This document shows, piece by piece, positions 8,831-17,063 of a stretch of 64,000 bases of DNA. The DNA lies in contig OZ245760.1 of assembly GCA_965227695.1 (NCBI GenBank), positions 930,001 through 994,000 on the forward strand, read 5' to 3'. A model generated the notes under the pieces. It saw only the letters and a program-made list of their open reading frames with translations, had not been told where the DNA came from and searched no databases. The stretch's first letter is position 1, and every line of letters starts with the position of its first letter. Both the position numbers and the translations under genes were made by a program. This DNA is from UBA1858 sp965227695. GTDB lineage: Bacteria > Pseudomonadota > Gammaproteobacteria > UBA4575.

Positions 8831-8838
8831 GAGGGATG

Positions 8839-8914
8839 TGGTAGGCGCGGGTAGGAATTGAACCTCCGGCTTCTGCCAAGTATTAGCAGCGCTCTGCCAC
8901 TGAGCTACGCGCCT
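8839..8914 (-). tRNA. Degenerate tRNA-Val-like gene, nominal anticodon UAC
   Basis: Read on the minus strand this is a 76-base cloverleaf with encoded CCA. Its acceptor stem (AGGCGCG / CGCGCCT, then ACCA) and the following TAGCTCAG are identical to the intact tRNA-Val(GAC) at 22477. The anticodon stem CTGCT/GGCAG encloses loop AATACTT, giving UAC (Val), but position 33 is A instead of the near-invariant U, and the T stem GGAGG/CCTACC has a bulged A. It is therefore either a decayed tRNA-Val copy or a non-canonical tRNA. Identity as Val is supported by A73 and A35-C36; function is doubtful. Confidence 0.6.
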
Positions 8915-8977
8915 ATTGTTCAGTTAATCTATTAGTTAAATATAGCTCTTGTATATGGTATTTTTCTGTGTGCCAAT

Positions 8978-9655
8978 TCAAAAATGTCTAAATTTTAGAT
9001 TGGGACCAAGATTATTCTTTGATGCGCTATAGTGTATGAATGGTCTTAATGAACACAAAGTCAATTGAGAACTGTTACCGCAGATAGTAATCATCCACCC
9101 AATTTTGGTGGCTCCCCCGGAGGTGTGTGATCTAATTGAACTGGAGTTATAAGCAGATATGCGGCTAAGCGTATTCTCTATATACTGTGAGGACATCCAT
9201 AAGTCTGCTTTATCCCATAAGGCTGCAAAAGCAGGTGTTAAGCGTTTTTTGGGAATTACATATACATCAAAATCCCAAATAGAATTAGAGGGGAAATGGT
9301 AGACTGCACGGACTTCGTCTTCTGTATACTGTTCTTTTATTAACCAAATACACCCAATGAATATTTCATCTTTTTTGGCAGCTATACAGACAGCACCCTG
9401 TTCGAATCTACTATTGATAATATCTGTTGGCCGTTCAAGTTGTTCTAGTAGCTTTGAATTCTCATATAATATATCGAACTTATATTGGGAAAATTTCTTT
9501 TCTGAGACTCTTGCCTTTTTGCTTATTGGTTGAGAGTAAAATCTATAGTGAATCATTTTCAATCCCAAGATTTTTTTTAAAGAGCACGAAATTAAATAGC
9601 TGAGAGCTGCAGATATTCCAAGTTCCTTGATTAGCGATTTAACTTTGATGATCAC
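8978..9655 (-). CDS. Putative GNAT-like N-acetyltransferase, AT-rich
   Basis: A protein of 225 residues from a GTG at 9653-9655 (beginning MIIKVKSLIKELG). The frame extends to an ATG at 9787, which would abut pheA with no room for promoters, so the internal GTG is preferred but not certain. The middle reads AAKKDEIFIGCIWLI, a beta-strand and basic segment typical of GNAT folds; SSSIRSHTSGGATKIGW near the C-terminus resembles the acetyl-CoA-binding stretch of GNATs often found in exopolysaccharide loci. AT content and codon choice differ from pheA next door. Together with the adjacent tRNA-like gene this suggests a small acquired segment. The acceptor substrate is unknown. Confidence 0.6.
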   Translation of the reverse strand: MIIKVKSLIKELGISAALSYLISCSLKKILGLKMIHYRFYSQPISKKARVSEKKFSQYKFDILYENSKLLEQLERPTDIINSRFEQGAVCIAAKKDEIFIGCIWLIKEQYTEDEVRAVYHFPSNSIWDFDVYVIPKKRLTPAFAALWDKADLWMSSQYIENTLSRISAYNSSSIRSHTSGGATKIGWMITICGNSSQLTLCSLRPFIHYSASKNNLGPNLKFRHF

Positions 9656-9787
9656 GGGCTGTTTCTTGTGTAAATTATGTGGGTTGGGAAAATCGTGGCG
9701 TGTTAGTATTGGTGGATCAAATTTGAATGATAGCGTGATATAAAGAGAGGAAATGTTATTTGTTTCTAAATTAAGAATGACAGACAA

Positions 9788-10870
9788 ATGGATGATAAAT
9801 TAGCCAGGTTGCGTGCGCAAATTGACCAGCTCGATAACAAGCTGATTGAGCTGATCTCTGCACGTGCCAAATATGCTTCGGAAGTCGGTGCCTACAAGCG
9901 CCAAAACAATCAGGATAATTGCCAGTTTTACCGGCCGGAGAGAGAAGCAACTATCTTGCGTAAGGTTGCAGAGCTAAACCCGGGGCCACTCTCCAATGAA
10001 GAAATGGCGAGACTGATTCGCGAAGTAATGTCGGCTTGTCTTGCTGTCGAGGCGCAGCAAAGTATTGCTTTTTTAGGCCCGCAAGGGACCTTTACTGAAG
10101 AAGCTGCCCTCAAGCATTTTGGACACTCGGTCAAAACAAGTGCCATGAATTCAATTGGCGAAGTGTTTCGAGAAGTAGAATCCGGGGCGGCTCATTTTGG
10201 TGTGGTGCCTATTGAAAACTCGACCGAAGGAATAGTCACACACACACTGGATAATTTTGCACGTTCTCCACTAAAAATTGTCGGCGAGGTAGAGCTGCGG
10301 ATTCATCATCATTTGCTTTCGCAAGAAACAGATTTGAAAAATATCAGCCTGATCCAGTCTCATCAACAATCACTTGCCCAATGTCGTAAGTGGCTTGATT
10401 CAAACATGCCAGGCATTGCTCTTGAGGCTGTCGCGAGCAATGCGCAGGCTGCGATGAATGCCAGGGAAACCAGAGGATTGGCCGCTGTCGCAAGTTATTC
10501 GGCAGCAGACATGTACAGACTAAACGTTTTGGCAAAAAATATTGAAGATATGCCGGAAAATACTACCCGGTTTTTGATTATAGGTTCCAGTATTGTTGCG
10601 CCCTCGGGAGTGGATAAAACAAGTTTGCTGGTCACAGCGCCCAACCGGCCTGGCGCGCTTTATCATTTGCTACAGCCTTTTGCCAAACATAACGTTAGCT
10701 TGACTCGCATTGAATCACGTCCTTCCCGGGGAGTGAACTGGGAATATATATTCTTCCTCGACCTTGAGGGGCACATTGAAGAGATGCCGCTAAAAAATGC
10801 GCTGGCTGAGCTGTCCGAAGTATCGGATCTGGTAAATATCCTTGGCGCTTACCCTAAAGCGGTTTTATAA
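9788..10870 (+). CDS. pheA: Bifunctional chorismate mutase / prephenate dehydratase (P-protein)
   Basis: A 360-residue cytoplasmic enzyme converting chorismate to phenylpyruvate for phenylalanine. Residues 1-90 form the AroQ chorismate mutase helices (LRAQIDQLDNKLIELISARA). Prephenate dehydratase follows with FLGPQGTFTEEAA (95-107) and ENTTRFLIIG (about 257-266). A C-terminal ACT domain has TAPNRPGALYHLL and IESRPSRG, the Phe-binding feedback site. The ATG is 8 bases after an AAGACAGA-like leader with no strong ribosome site. It is the first gene of pheA-tyrA-aroA-cmk-rpsA; serC and hisC, often upstream in relatives, are not here. Confidence 0.96.
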   Translation: MDDKLARLRAQIDQLDNKLIELISARAKYASEVGAYKRQNNQDNCQFYRPEREATILRKVAELNPGPLSNEEMARLIREVMSACLAVEAQQSIAFLGPQGTFTEEAALKHFGHSVKTSAMNSIGEVFREVESGAAHFGVVPIENSTEGIVTHTLDNFARSPLKIVGEVELRIHHHLLSQETDLKNISLIQSHQQSLAQCRKWLDSNMPGIALEAVASNAQAAMNARETRGLAAVASYSAADMYRLNVLAKNIEDMPENTTRFLIIGSSIVAPSGVDKTSLLVTAPNRPGALYHLLQPFAKHNVSLTRIESRPSRGVNWEYIFFLDLEGHIEEMPLKNALAELSEVSDLVNILGAYPKAVL

Positions 10871-10878
10871 AATCCATT

Positions 10879-11742
10879 ATGATAAAAACCTTGTGTTTAA
10901 TTGGCGTCGGGATGATTGGCGGCTCGCTTGCGCGAAGTTTGCGCCTCAGTCGCTGGTGCCAGTCAATAGTGGGTATTGATGTTAGTTCTAAAGCCATTGA
11001 TGAAGCCATTGCGCTGGGGGTGATTGATGAGGGGTATACAACAATAGATCAATATCGTCACATACCAGATGTTGTCGTCATTGCCGTACCGGTCATGAAA
11101 GTGCATGTGATCTTTGAGCAGATTAAACACTGGATGGATCAATGTGACGCCATAACGGATGTATGCAGTACCAAGCAGAGCATCATAAATGATTATAAAA
11201 ATGTCTTTCCGGATAAAGGGACCAGCTGTTTCGTACCGGGCCATCCAATTGCAGGCCGTGAGCGAAGCGGGATTGCCGCAGCGCTTGATGACTTATATCA
11301 AAACCGGCGAGTCATACTGACACCCATGGAGAATACCAGGCAGCAGAGTTTGCAGTTGATTTCTGATATGTGGCAGCAGGCGGGTGCACACGTTGAATTG
11401 CTCTCCGCCGAAAAACATGACAGAATTTTGGCTGCAACCAGTCACTTGCCTCATGCCCTGGCTTTTTCATTAGTACACTGCCTGTCAACACAATTGCATA
11501 CCGATGAAATATTCCGTTATGCCGCAGGTGGCTTTGCTGATTTTACCCGCATCGCATCCAGTGATCCGACAGTGTGGCGTGAAATCTGTCTGGCCAACAG
11601 TCATGAGCTGCTGGAAGCGCTGGCACACTTTGATACCAGCTTGCAGCAACTCAGGGACTGCCTGGCTGCAGGTGATGGCGATGCCTTGCAAACAATTTTC
11701 TCAGAAGCCAAAGATGCGCGTGATCGCTACACTGATTCCTGA
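10879..11742 (+). CDS. tyrA: Prephenate dehydrogenase
   Basis: A 287-residue NAD(P)-dependent enzyme producing 4-hydroxyphenylpyruvate for tyrosine. The Rossmann motif GVGMIGGSLARS occupies residues 9-20; GHPIAGRERSG (about 120-130) carries the prephenate-binding residues and ATSHLPHALAFSLV the next conserved helix. It lacks the chorismate mutase half of enterobacterial TyrA, as usual in pheA-tyrA-aroA clusters. Cyclohexadienyl (arogenate) activity cannot be excluded. It starts 8 bases after pheA and ends 31 bases before aroA. Confidence 0.92.
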   Translation: MIKTLCLIGVGMIGGSLARSLRLSRWCQSIVGIDVSSKAIDEAIALGVIDEGYTTIDQYRHIPDVVVIAVPVMKVHVIFEQIKHWMDQCDAITDVCSTKQSIINDYKNVFPDKGTSCFVPGHPIAGRERSGIAAALDDLYQNRRVILTPMENTRQQSLQLISDMWQQAGAHVELLSAEKHDRILAATSHLPHALAFSLVHCLSTQLHTDEIFRYAAGGFADFTRIASSDPTVWREICLANSHELLEALAHFDTSLQQLRDCLAAGDGDALQTIFSEAKDARDRYTDS

Positions 11743-11773
11743 CTCAAAACACCTAGCTATATAACTGACTGCT

Positions 11774-13072
11774 TTGAAATATATTGTTAATCCCCGAAAT
11801 ACGGTACATGGTGATATTACAGTTCCGGGAGATAAATCCATCTCTCATCGGGCCATAATGCTGGCTTCCATTGCGCAAGGTGAAACGCATATAAGTGGAT
11901 TCCTGGAGGGCGATGACTGTTTAGCCACCATGAATGCATTTCGTGAAATGGGAGTGAGTATTGATCACGTCGACCATGGCGAGCTGGTGATCAAGGGGGT
12001 TGGAAAATATGGTCTCACGAAGCCGGAAAGTGTGCTTGATCTGGGCAATTCGGGCACTTCGATGAGGCTGTTGACCGGGTTGCTGGCCGGCCAGACATTC
12101 ATGACCAGGCTGGTTGGTGATGCCTCATTAATGCAGCGTCCAATGCGGCGTGTTTGTGATCCCTTAGCTTTAATGGGAGCAGACGTACAAACCAGTACAG
12201 ACGGTACCCCGCCCGTGGCTATCAATCCGGTGGCTGGATTAAAGTCAATTATTTATACGCTTCCCATTGCCAGCGCACAAGTGAAGTCAGCCATATTGCT
12301 TGCTGGCATCTATGCGCAGGGAAAAACTGTTATTGAAGAAACCAAAGCCACGCGCGATCACACGGAACGTATGCTGTCTGCTTTTGGCTATCCTCTGGAC
12401 ATTGACTGTGGAAAGATTTCGCTGGAGGGTGGTCATTCGTTGCATGCAACCAATATTCTGGTGCCTGCGGATATTTCCTCAGCAGCATTTTTTATTGTGG
12501 CGGCAAGTATTGCGCAGCAGGGACAGCTGACTGTACACAATGTCGGGATGAATCCGACGCGAACAGGTGTACTCGAAATTCTGAAGGCGATGAATGCAGA
12601 TATCGATATTCATGACCAGGCAATCGTTGGAGGTGAACCCACGGCTTCAATCACTGCAAGACCAAGTCCGCTGTGCGGTATTGATGTGCCAGCACGATTA
12701 GTGCCTTCGGCAATTGATGAATTTCCTATTCTGTGTGTCGCTGCGGCGTGTGCGCAGGGCGTTACCCGCATCTCTAACGCACAAGAGCTGCGAGTAAAAG
12801 AAAGTGACAGAATTACCCAGGTCGCCAATGGACTGCGCACGCTCGGTATTGCAGTGGAAGAGTTTGAAGATGGGTTGAATATCACTGGTGGTAAAATCAC
12901 CGGAGGCCCAATTGAAAGCGGTCACGACCACCGAATAGCCATGTCATTTGCTATTGCATCCCTGCGCGCCAGTCACGCGATCGAAATTACTGATTGTGAA
13001 AATGTAGCCACATCATTTCCGGGATTTGTGGCGTTAGCCAATCGTGTCGGCCTAAATATTAATGTCTGCTAG
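11774..13072 (+). CDS. aroA: 5-enolpyruvylshikimate-3-phosphate synthase
   Basis: A 432-residue enzyme of the shikimate pathway joining PEP to shikimate-3-phosphate. Landmarks are VPGDKSISHRA (Lys21), LGNSGTSMRLLTGLLAGQ around residue 90, the catalytic Asp in AIDEFPILCVAAA, LRVKESDR and the final GHDHRIAMS. The 90s segment NSGTSMR is of the form seen in class II (bacterial type) enzymes, class inferred only from sequence impression. It begins at a TTG, since no ATG precedes the conserved N-terminus. The cmk start lies inside its last codons. Confidence 0.95.
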   Translation: MKYIVNPRNTVHGDITVPGDKSISHRAIMLASIAQGETHISGFLEGDDCLATMNAFREMGVSIDHVDHGELVIKGVGKYGLTKPESVLDLGNSGTSMRLLTGLLAGQTFMTRLVGDASLMQRPMRRVCDPLALMGADVQTSTDGTPPVAINPVAGLKSIIYTLPIASAQVKSAILLAGIYAQGKTVIEETKATRDHTERMLSAFGYPLDIDCGKISLEGGHSLHATNILVPADISSAAFFIVAASIAQQGQLTVHNVGMNPTRTGVLEILKAMNADIDIHDQAIVGGEPTASITARPSPLCGIDVPARLVPSAIDEFPILCVAAACAQGVTRISNAQELRVKESDRITQVANGLRTLGIAVEEFEDGLNITGGKITGGPIESGHDHRIAMSFAIASLRASHAIEITDCENVATSFPGFVALANRVGLNINVC

Positions 13073-13760
13073 CCGTCAGTCAGACATGTCAGCGCCCGTG
13101 GTTGCCATAGACGGGCCGGCGGGTGTGGGCAAGGGGACGCTTGCAAAACGTTTAGCGGAAATATTTTCTTTTCATTACCTTGATAGCGGTGCAGTCTATC
13201 GGGCGCTGGCCGTGAAAGCACTAAATGAGGGCATAGGACTGGAAAATAAGGAAAAACTCATTGCGCTGGCGAAAAACCTGAGGCTGACTTTTCCCCAAAG
13301 CCGGAATTTTGAGGCACATATTGATGGCTGCAATATTGACGCCAGTCTTCGCACCGAAGAATGTTCGGGGCTGGCATCTGTGGTTGCAGCCGATAGCCGG
13401 ATTCGAGCGGCTTTACTGTCACTGCAACGTGCTTTCCAAAAGCCGCCAGGCCTGATCGCAGATGGCAGAGATCTGGGAACGGTGGTGTTTCCACATGCTG
13501 AAGTAAAGATTTTTCTTGATGCAAGCTGTGAAGAAAGGGCGCGAAGAAGATATAAACAGTTGATTGATCAGGGCATTAGTGCTAATTTTGACCAGCTAAT
13601 CGACAGTATACGTACGCGAGATCAGCGCGACCGAACTCGCAGTACGGCACCTTTAATGGCTGCTGAAGATGCATGGGTGGTTGATTCTACACAAATGACT
13701 ATTGAAGCCGTGGTCGAAAACTCGGCTGCATACGTTCGCAAACGTTTGTCTATAGTTTAA
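13062..13760 (+). CDS. cmk: Cytidylate kinase
   Basis: A 232-residue NMP kinase phosphorylating CMP and dCMP. The P-loop is GPAGVGKGT (18-26); YLDSGAVYRALAV and IADGRDLGTVVFPHA are the CMP-specific segments; the lid is RTRDQRDRTRSTAPL. The first ATG (13062) overlaps the aroA stop; a second Met at 13086 would give a more typical N-terminus MSAPVVAIDGP, so the true start may be eight codons in. The cmk-rpsA pairing is conserved in many proteobacteria. Confidence 0.94.
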   Translation: MSASRQSDMSAPVVAIDGPAGVGKGTLAKRLAEIFSFHYLDSGAVYRALAVKALNEGIGLENKEKLIALAKNLRLTFPQSRNFEAHIDGCNIDASLRTEECSGLASVVAADSRIRAALLSLQRAFQKPPGLIADGRDLGTVVFPHAEVKIFLDASCEERARRRYKQLIDQGISANFDQLIDSIRTRDQRDRTRSTAPLMAAEDAWVVDSTQMTIEAVVENSAAYVRKRLSIV

Positions 13761-13808
13761 CTAAGAATTGATCTTTTTTACTAACATATAAACAAGTCTG
13801 AATTTTTT

Positions 13809-15476
13809 ATGAGTGAAAGTTTTGCAGAATTACTGGAAGAAAGTTTTTCCAATCTAAACATGAAACCGGGTTCCATTGTGGATGGAACTGTCGTCGATAT
13901 TCGCAACGATGTTGTTGTTGTCAATGCAGGTCTTAAATCGGAAGGTGTAATACCCATAGACCAGTTCAAAAACGAACGCGGTGAAGCCAATGTCGCGGTT
14001 GGCGATGTGGTCGAAGTTGCATTGGATGCCGTTGAAGATGGTTATGGTGAAACCAGATTATCGCGTGAAAAAGCTCGACGCGCCAAAGCATGGAGCGAAC
14101 TTGAGCGTATTAGCGAATCAGGAGAAACAATTACCGGTATCATTACAGGCAAGGTCAAAGGTGGCTTTACCGTTGAATTGCCAGATATCAGAGCATTTCT
14201 TCCAGGATCACTTGTTGATGTCAGGCCGGTACGTGATACAGCCTATCTGGAAGGCAAGGAGCTGGAATTCAAGGTGATCAAACTTGACCAGCGCAGAAAC
14301 AATGTCGTGGTATCCCGCCGCGCAGTTGTAGAAACAGAATACAGTGCTGAGCGTGAAAAACTGCTGGAAACACTACAGGACGGAAGTGTTGTCAAAGGTA
14401 TCGTGAAAAATCTGACCGACTATGGTGCATTTCTTGACCTTGGGGGGGTCGATGGTCTGTTGCATATCACCGATATGGCCTGGAAACGCGTCAAGCATCC
14501 TTCCGAGGTGGTTGCCATCGGTGATGAGATCGAAGTGAAAGTATTAAAATTCGACAAAGAGAAAACACGTGTATCGCTGGGTCTCAAGCAGCTCGGCTCG
14601 GACCCCTGGACAGATCTTGTGCGACGTTTCCCTGAAGGCACGCGCACTTTTGGTAAAGTGACCAACATTGCCGATTACGGGTGTTTTATTGAAATTGAAG
14701 ATGGCGTGGAAGGACTGGTACACGTCTCCGAGATGGACTGGACAAGCAAGAACGTTAACCCGGCTAAAATTGTCGCTTTGGGTGACGAAAAAGAAGTCAT
14801 GGTGCTGGATATTGACGAAGAACGCCGACGTATCTCACTGGGCATCAAGCAGTGTCAACCAAATCCATGGGATGAATTTGCAGCAACCCATGATAAAGGC
14901 AGTAAAGTCAGCGGCCAGATCAAATCAATTACTGATTTTGGAATTTTTATTGGACTCGAAGGCGGGATCGATGGCCTTGTTCATCTGTCAGATATTTCCT
15001 GGAGTGATACTGGTGAAGAAGCCATTCGCAACTTCAAAAAAGGTGAAGAGATCGAAGCAATAGTGCTGGCGGTTGACGCAGAAAGAGAGCGTATCTCTCT
15101 CGGCATCAAGCAGCTGGACAAAGATCCACTGTCAGCCTACCTTTCCGAGCATCCCAAAGGCACCATTGTCCATGGAGTCGTCAAAGAAGTAGACGCAAAG
15201 GCGGCGACCATTGAACTTGCGGAAGGGATTGATGGTGTGCTCAAAGCCACTGAGTATGCGCGAGATAAGGTGGAAGATCTTCGTACCGCCTTAAAAGAAG
15301 GCGATGAAGTCCAGGCCAAGTTTATAGGGGTAGATCGTAAAACACGCGCATTAACCCTCTCAATCAAGGCGAAGGAAGAACAGGAAGAAGCTGATGTGTT
15401 ATCCGATTACAGTAACCACAGCGGTGGCGGCTCTACTTCATTGGGAGACATATTGAAGGAACAGATGGGCGACTAA
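13809..15476 (+). CDS. rpsA: 30S ribosomal protein S1
   Basis: A 555-residue protein of standard length with six S1 OB-fold repeats. Diagnostic pieces are GFTVELPDIRAFLPGSLVDV (repeat 2), GVDGLLHITDMAWKRVKHPSE (repeat 3, split at GVDGLLHITDMAW and KRVKHPSE), GCFIEIEDGVEGLVHVSEMD (repeat 4) and GGIDGLVHLSDISW (repeat 5). It binds mRNA on the small subunit and helps unfold leaders for initiation. The ATG is 48 bases past cmk with little visible Shine-Dalgarno sequence, as is common for rpsA, which recognises its own structured leader. ihfB follows 32 bases on, as in Escherichia coli. Confidence 0.97.
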   Translation: MSESFAELLEESFSNLNMKPGSIVDGTVVDIRNDVVVVNAGLKSEGVIPIDQFKNERGEANVAVGDVVEVALDAVEDGYGETRLSREKARRAKAWSELERISESGETITGIITGKVKGGFTVELPDIRAFLPGSLVDVRPVRDTAYLEGKELEFKVIKLDQRRNNVVVSRRAVVETEYSAEREKLLETLQDGSVVKGIVKNLTDYGAFLDLGGVDGLLHITDMAWKRVKHPSEVVAIGDEIEVKVLKFDKEKTRVSLGLKQLGSDPWTDLVRRFPEGTRTFGKVTNIADYGCFIEIEDGVEGLVHVSEMDWTSKNVNPAKIVALGDEKEVMVLDIDEERRRISLGIKQCQPNPWDEFAATHDKGSKVSGQIKSITDFGIFIGLEGGIDGLVHLSDISWSDTGEEAIRNFKKGEEIEAIVLAVDAERERISLGIKQLDKDPLSAYLSEHPKGTIVHGVVKEVDAKAATIELAEGIDGVLKATEYARDKVEDLRTALKEGDEVQAKFIGVDRKTRALTLSIKAKEEQEEADVLSDYSNHSGGGSTSLGDILKEQMGD

Positions 15477-15508
15477 CTCTTAAAATAATCTACTAAAGGA
15501 TCTGTTCG

Positions 15509-15823
15509 GTGGGGAATGTAATAACCAAATCTGAGTTGATAGAAAAGATTGCACAAAAGCAAGGACATCTTCAACACAAAGACATTGAACTTTCTGTCAA
15601 GAGTGTCATAGAGCAAATGAGTGATGCGCTGTCCTCCGGAGAGCGCATCGAAATTCGTGGCTTTGGTAGTTTTTCATTACACTTTCGCCCGCCAAGAGTC
15701 GGCCGTAATCCTAAAACCGGTGAAACTGTCTCACTCCCGGGTAAATATGTTCCACACTTCAAGCCCGGGAAAGAGCTAAGAGAGCGTGTTAATAAAGATA
15801 TTCAGAGTGAAGGAGATGAATAG
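15509..15823 (+). CDS. ihfB: Integration host factor beta subunit
   Basis: A 104-residue DNA-bending protein that pairs with IhfA (29378). It matches IHF-beta along its length: TKSELIEKIA, GERIEIRGFGSFSLHFRPPR, GRNPKTGETV and YVPHFKPGKELRERV, with Pro in the beta-arm tip. The start is GTG with AAAGGA 8 bases upstream; the next plausible start is not an ATG. It sits directly after rpsA. The lapA-lapB pair that usually follows ihfB in gammaproteobacteria is absent and pyrF comes next. Confidence 0.95.
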   Translation: MGNVITKSELIEKIAQKQGHLQHKDIELSVKSVIEQMSDALSSGERIEIRGFGSFSLHFRPPRVGRNPKTGETVSLPGKYVPHFKPGKELRERVNKDIQSEGDE

Positions 15824-15884
15824 CTTTTTGAGATTCTCCTTGCACTCAGAAACGCTCAAGCTCATCTTTATTAATTAGTCGTCT

Positions 15885-16592
15885 ATGTCTTGCCACAGGG
15901 TAATCGTGGCGCTGGATTTCCCCAGCGCGAAAATGGCAATTGAGTTTGTTGAAAAGCTCGATACTCAAACCTGTGCATTAAAGGTCGGTTACCAGTTGTT
16001 TGTGGCGGAAGGACCCGCCTTGATAGAAAAACTGGTGCGACGCGGATTTGACATCTTTCTCGATCTTAAATTCCATGATATCCCCAATACAGTCGCCCAG
16101 GCATGTGTCACTGCAGCGCATTTGGGAGTGTGGATGATTAATGTCCATGCCTGTGGGGGACAGCCAATGATGGTCGCTGCACGTGAAGCAATTGATAAAT
16201 GTAACATCGTGCGTATCCCTTACCTGATTGCTGTGACAGTGCTCACCTCGATGGATCAGAAGACACTGACATCCATAGGCGTTGAAAGGCAGGTTCCTGA
16301 TGTCGTTCACCAGTGGGCATCTATGGCCGAGCAGTCAGGGCTGGATGGTGTGGTTTGCTCCGCGCAGGAAGCAGCAATCATTCGTCGACACTGCCAGCCG
16401 GAGTTTATGATTGTCACTCCGGGTATTCGGATGCCTGCCAATGAACATGACGATCAGCATAGAGTTGTCGGCCCATCTGATGCGCGTCGTTTCGGCGCGA
16501 CTCATATTGTTGTGGGCAGGCCAATTACACAGGCAGAAGATCCATCTGCGGCGCTGGAATTATTTCAAGGCGCGTTTAGCAGTGCGCAGTAG
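15885..16592 (+). CDS. pyrF: Orotidine 5'-phosphate decarboxylase
   Basis: A 235-residue TIM-barrel enzyme, the last step of UMP synthesis. Conserved segments are IVALDFP (8-14), CALKVGYQLF, the catalytic DLKFHDIPNTV (Lys and Asp tetrad), the loop near residues 180-190 with VTPGIRMP and the phosphate-binding IVVGRPITQA. It begins at the ATG at 15885 and is probably in the same transcript direction as ihfB, 61 bases downstream. Confidence 0.95.
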   Translation: MSCHRVIVALDFPSAKMAIEFVEKLDTQTCALKVGYQLFVAEGPALIEKLVRRGFDIFLDLKFHDIPNTVAQACVTAAHLGVWMINVHACGGQPMMVAAREAIDKCNIVRIPYLIAVTVLTSMDQKTLTSIGVERQVPDVVHQWASMAEQSGLDGVVCSAQEAAIIRRHCQPEFMIVTPGIRMPANEHDDQHRVVGPSDARRFGATHIVVGRPITQAEDPSAALELFQGAFSSAQ

Positions 16593-16683
16593 TGCACTCA
16601 GTTCGTTTACTGATATTTATTCGCCTCGCTAGACTGACCATTACTCATTTCGAGTAATATTTTTCAGATTAGTGGAGAGATAA

Positions 16684-16947
16684 ATGAAAAACATATTTAT
16701 TGTATTAACAATTTTACTGCTACTGTCTTCGGGTGCTTCAGTGGGAGCCGCCCCTGTGAACATCAATACTGCCACAGCGCAGGAACTGGCAGATAATCTT
16801 GATGGCATTGGTATTAAAAAAGCACAGGCAATTATTCAATATCGTGAAAAAGTGGGCGATTTCCATGCGGCTGAGCAACTGCTCAACGTTAAAGGTATTG
16901 GTGCTGCGACCCTCGAAAAGAACCAGGCGAGTATTCTTCTGGAATAA
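16684..16947 (+). CDS. Secreted ComEA-like helix-hairpin-helix protein
   Basis: An 87-residue protein with an N-terminal signal (residues 1-23, ending SVGAA) and one helix-hairpin-helix pair: VNINTATAQELADNLDGIG and KGIGAATLEKNQ. This is the short ComEA form of gammaproteobacteria, which binds double-stranded DNA in the periplasm and ratchets it in during natural transformation. A ribosome site GGAGAGATAA precedes the ATG. The order pyrF-comEA-galU recurs in gammaproteobacteria. Presence of this gene alone does not show competence. Confidence 0.85.
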   Translation: MKNIFIVLTILLLLSSGASVGAAPVNINTATAQELADNLDGIGIKKAQAIIQYREKVGDFHAAEQLLNVKGIGAATLEKNQASILLE

Positions 16948-16971
16948 TGTCACGGATGAATCCGTGACACA

Positions 16972-17003
16972 AAAGGGCGCATAATGGTTTGCGCCCTTTA
17001 GTT
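16972..17003 (+). terminator. Rho-independent terminator after the ComEA-like gene
   Basis: Stem AAAGGGCGC (16972-16980) pairs with GCGCCCTTT (16991-16999) around a 10-base loop, followed by a short T-containing tail. A second 10-base inverted repeat (TGTCACGGAT / ATCCGTGACA, 16948-16969) lies immediately upstream, starting at the stop codon. Confidence 0.75.
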
Positions 17004-17063
17004 TATATCAGATGGGGAATTGGGTATCATCGATTCATAGTCAATACTCAAAACAAGCAGGTT

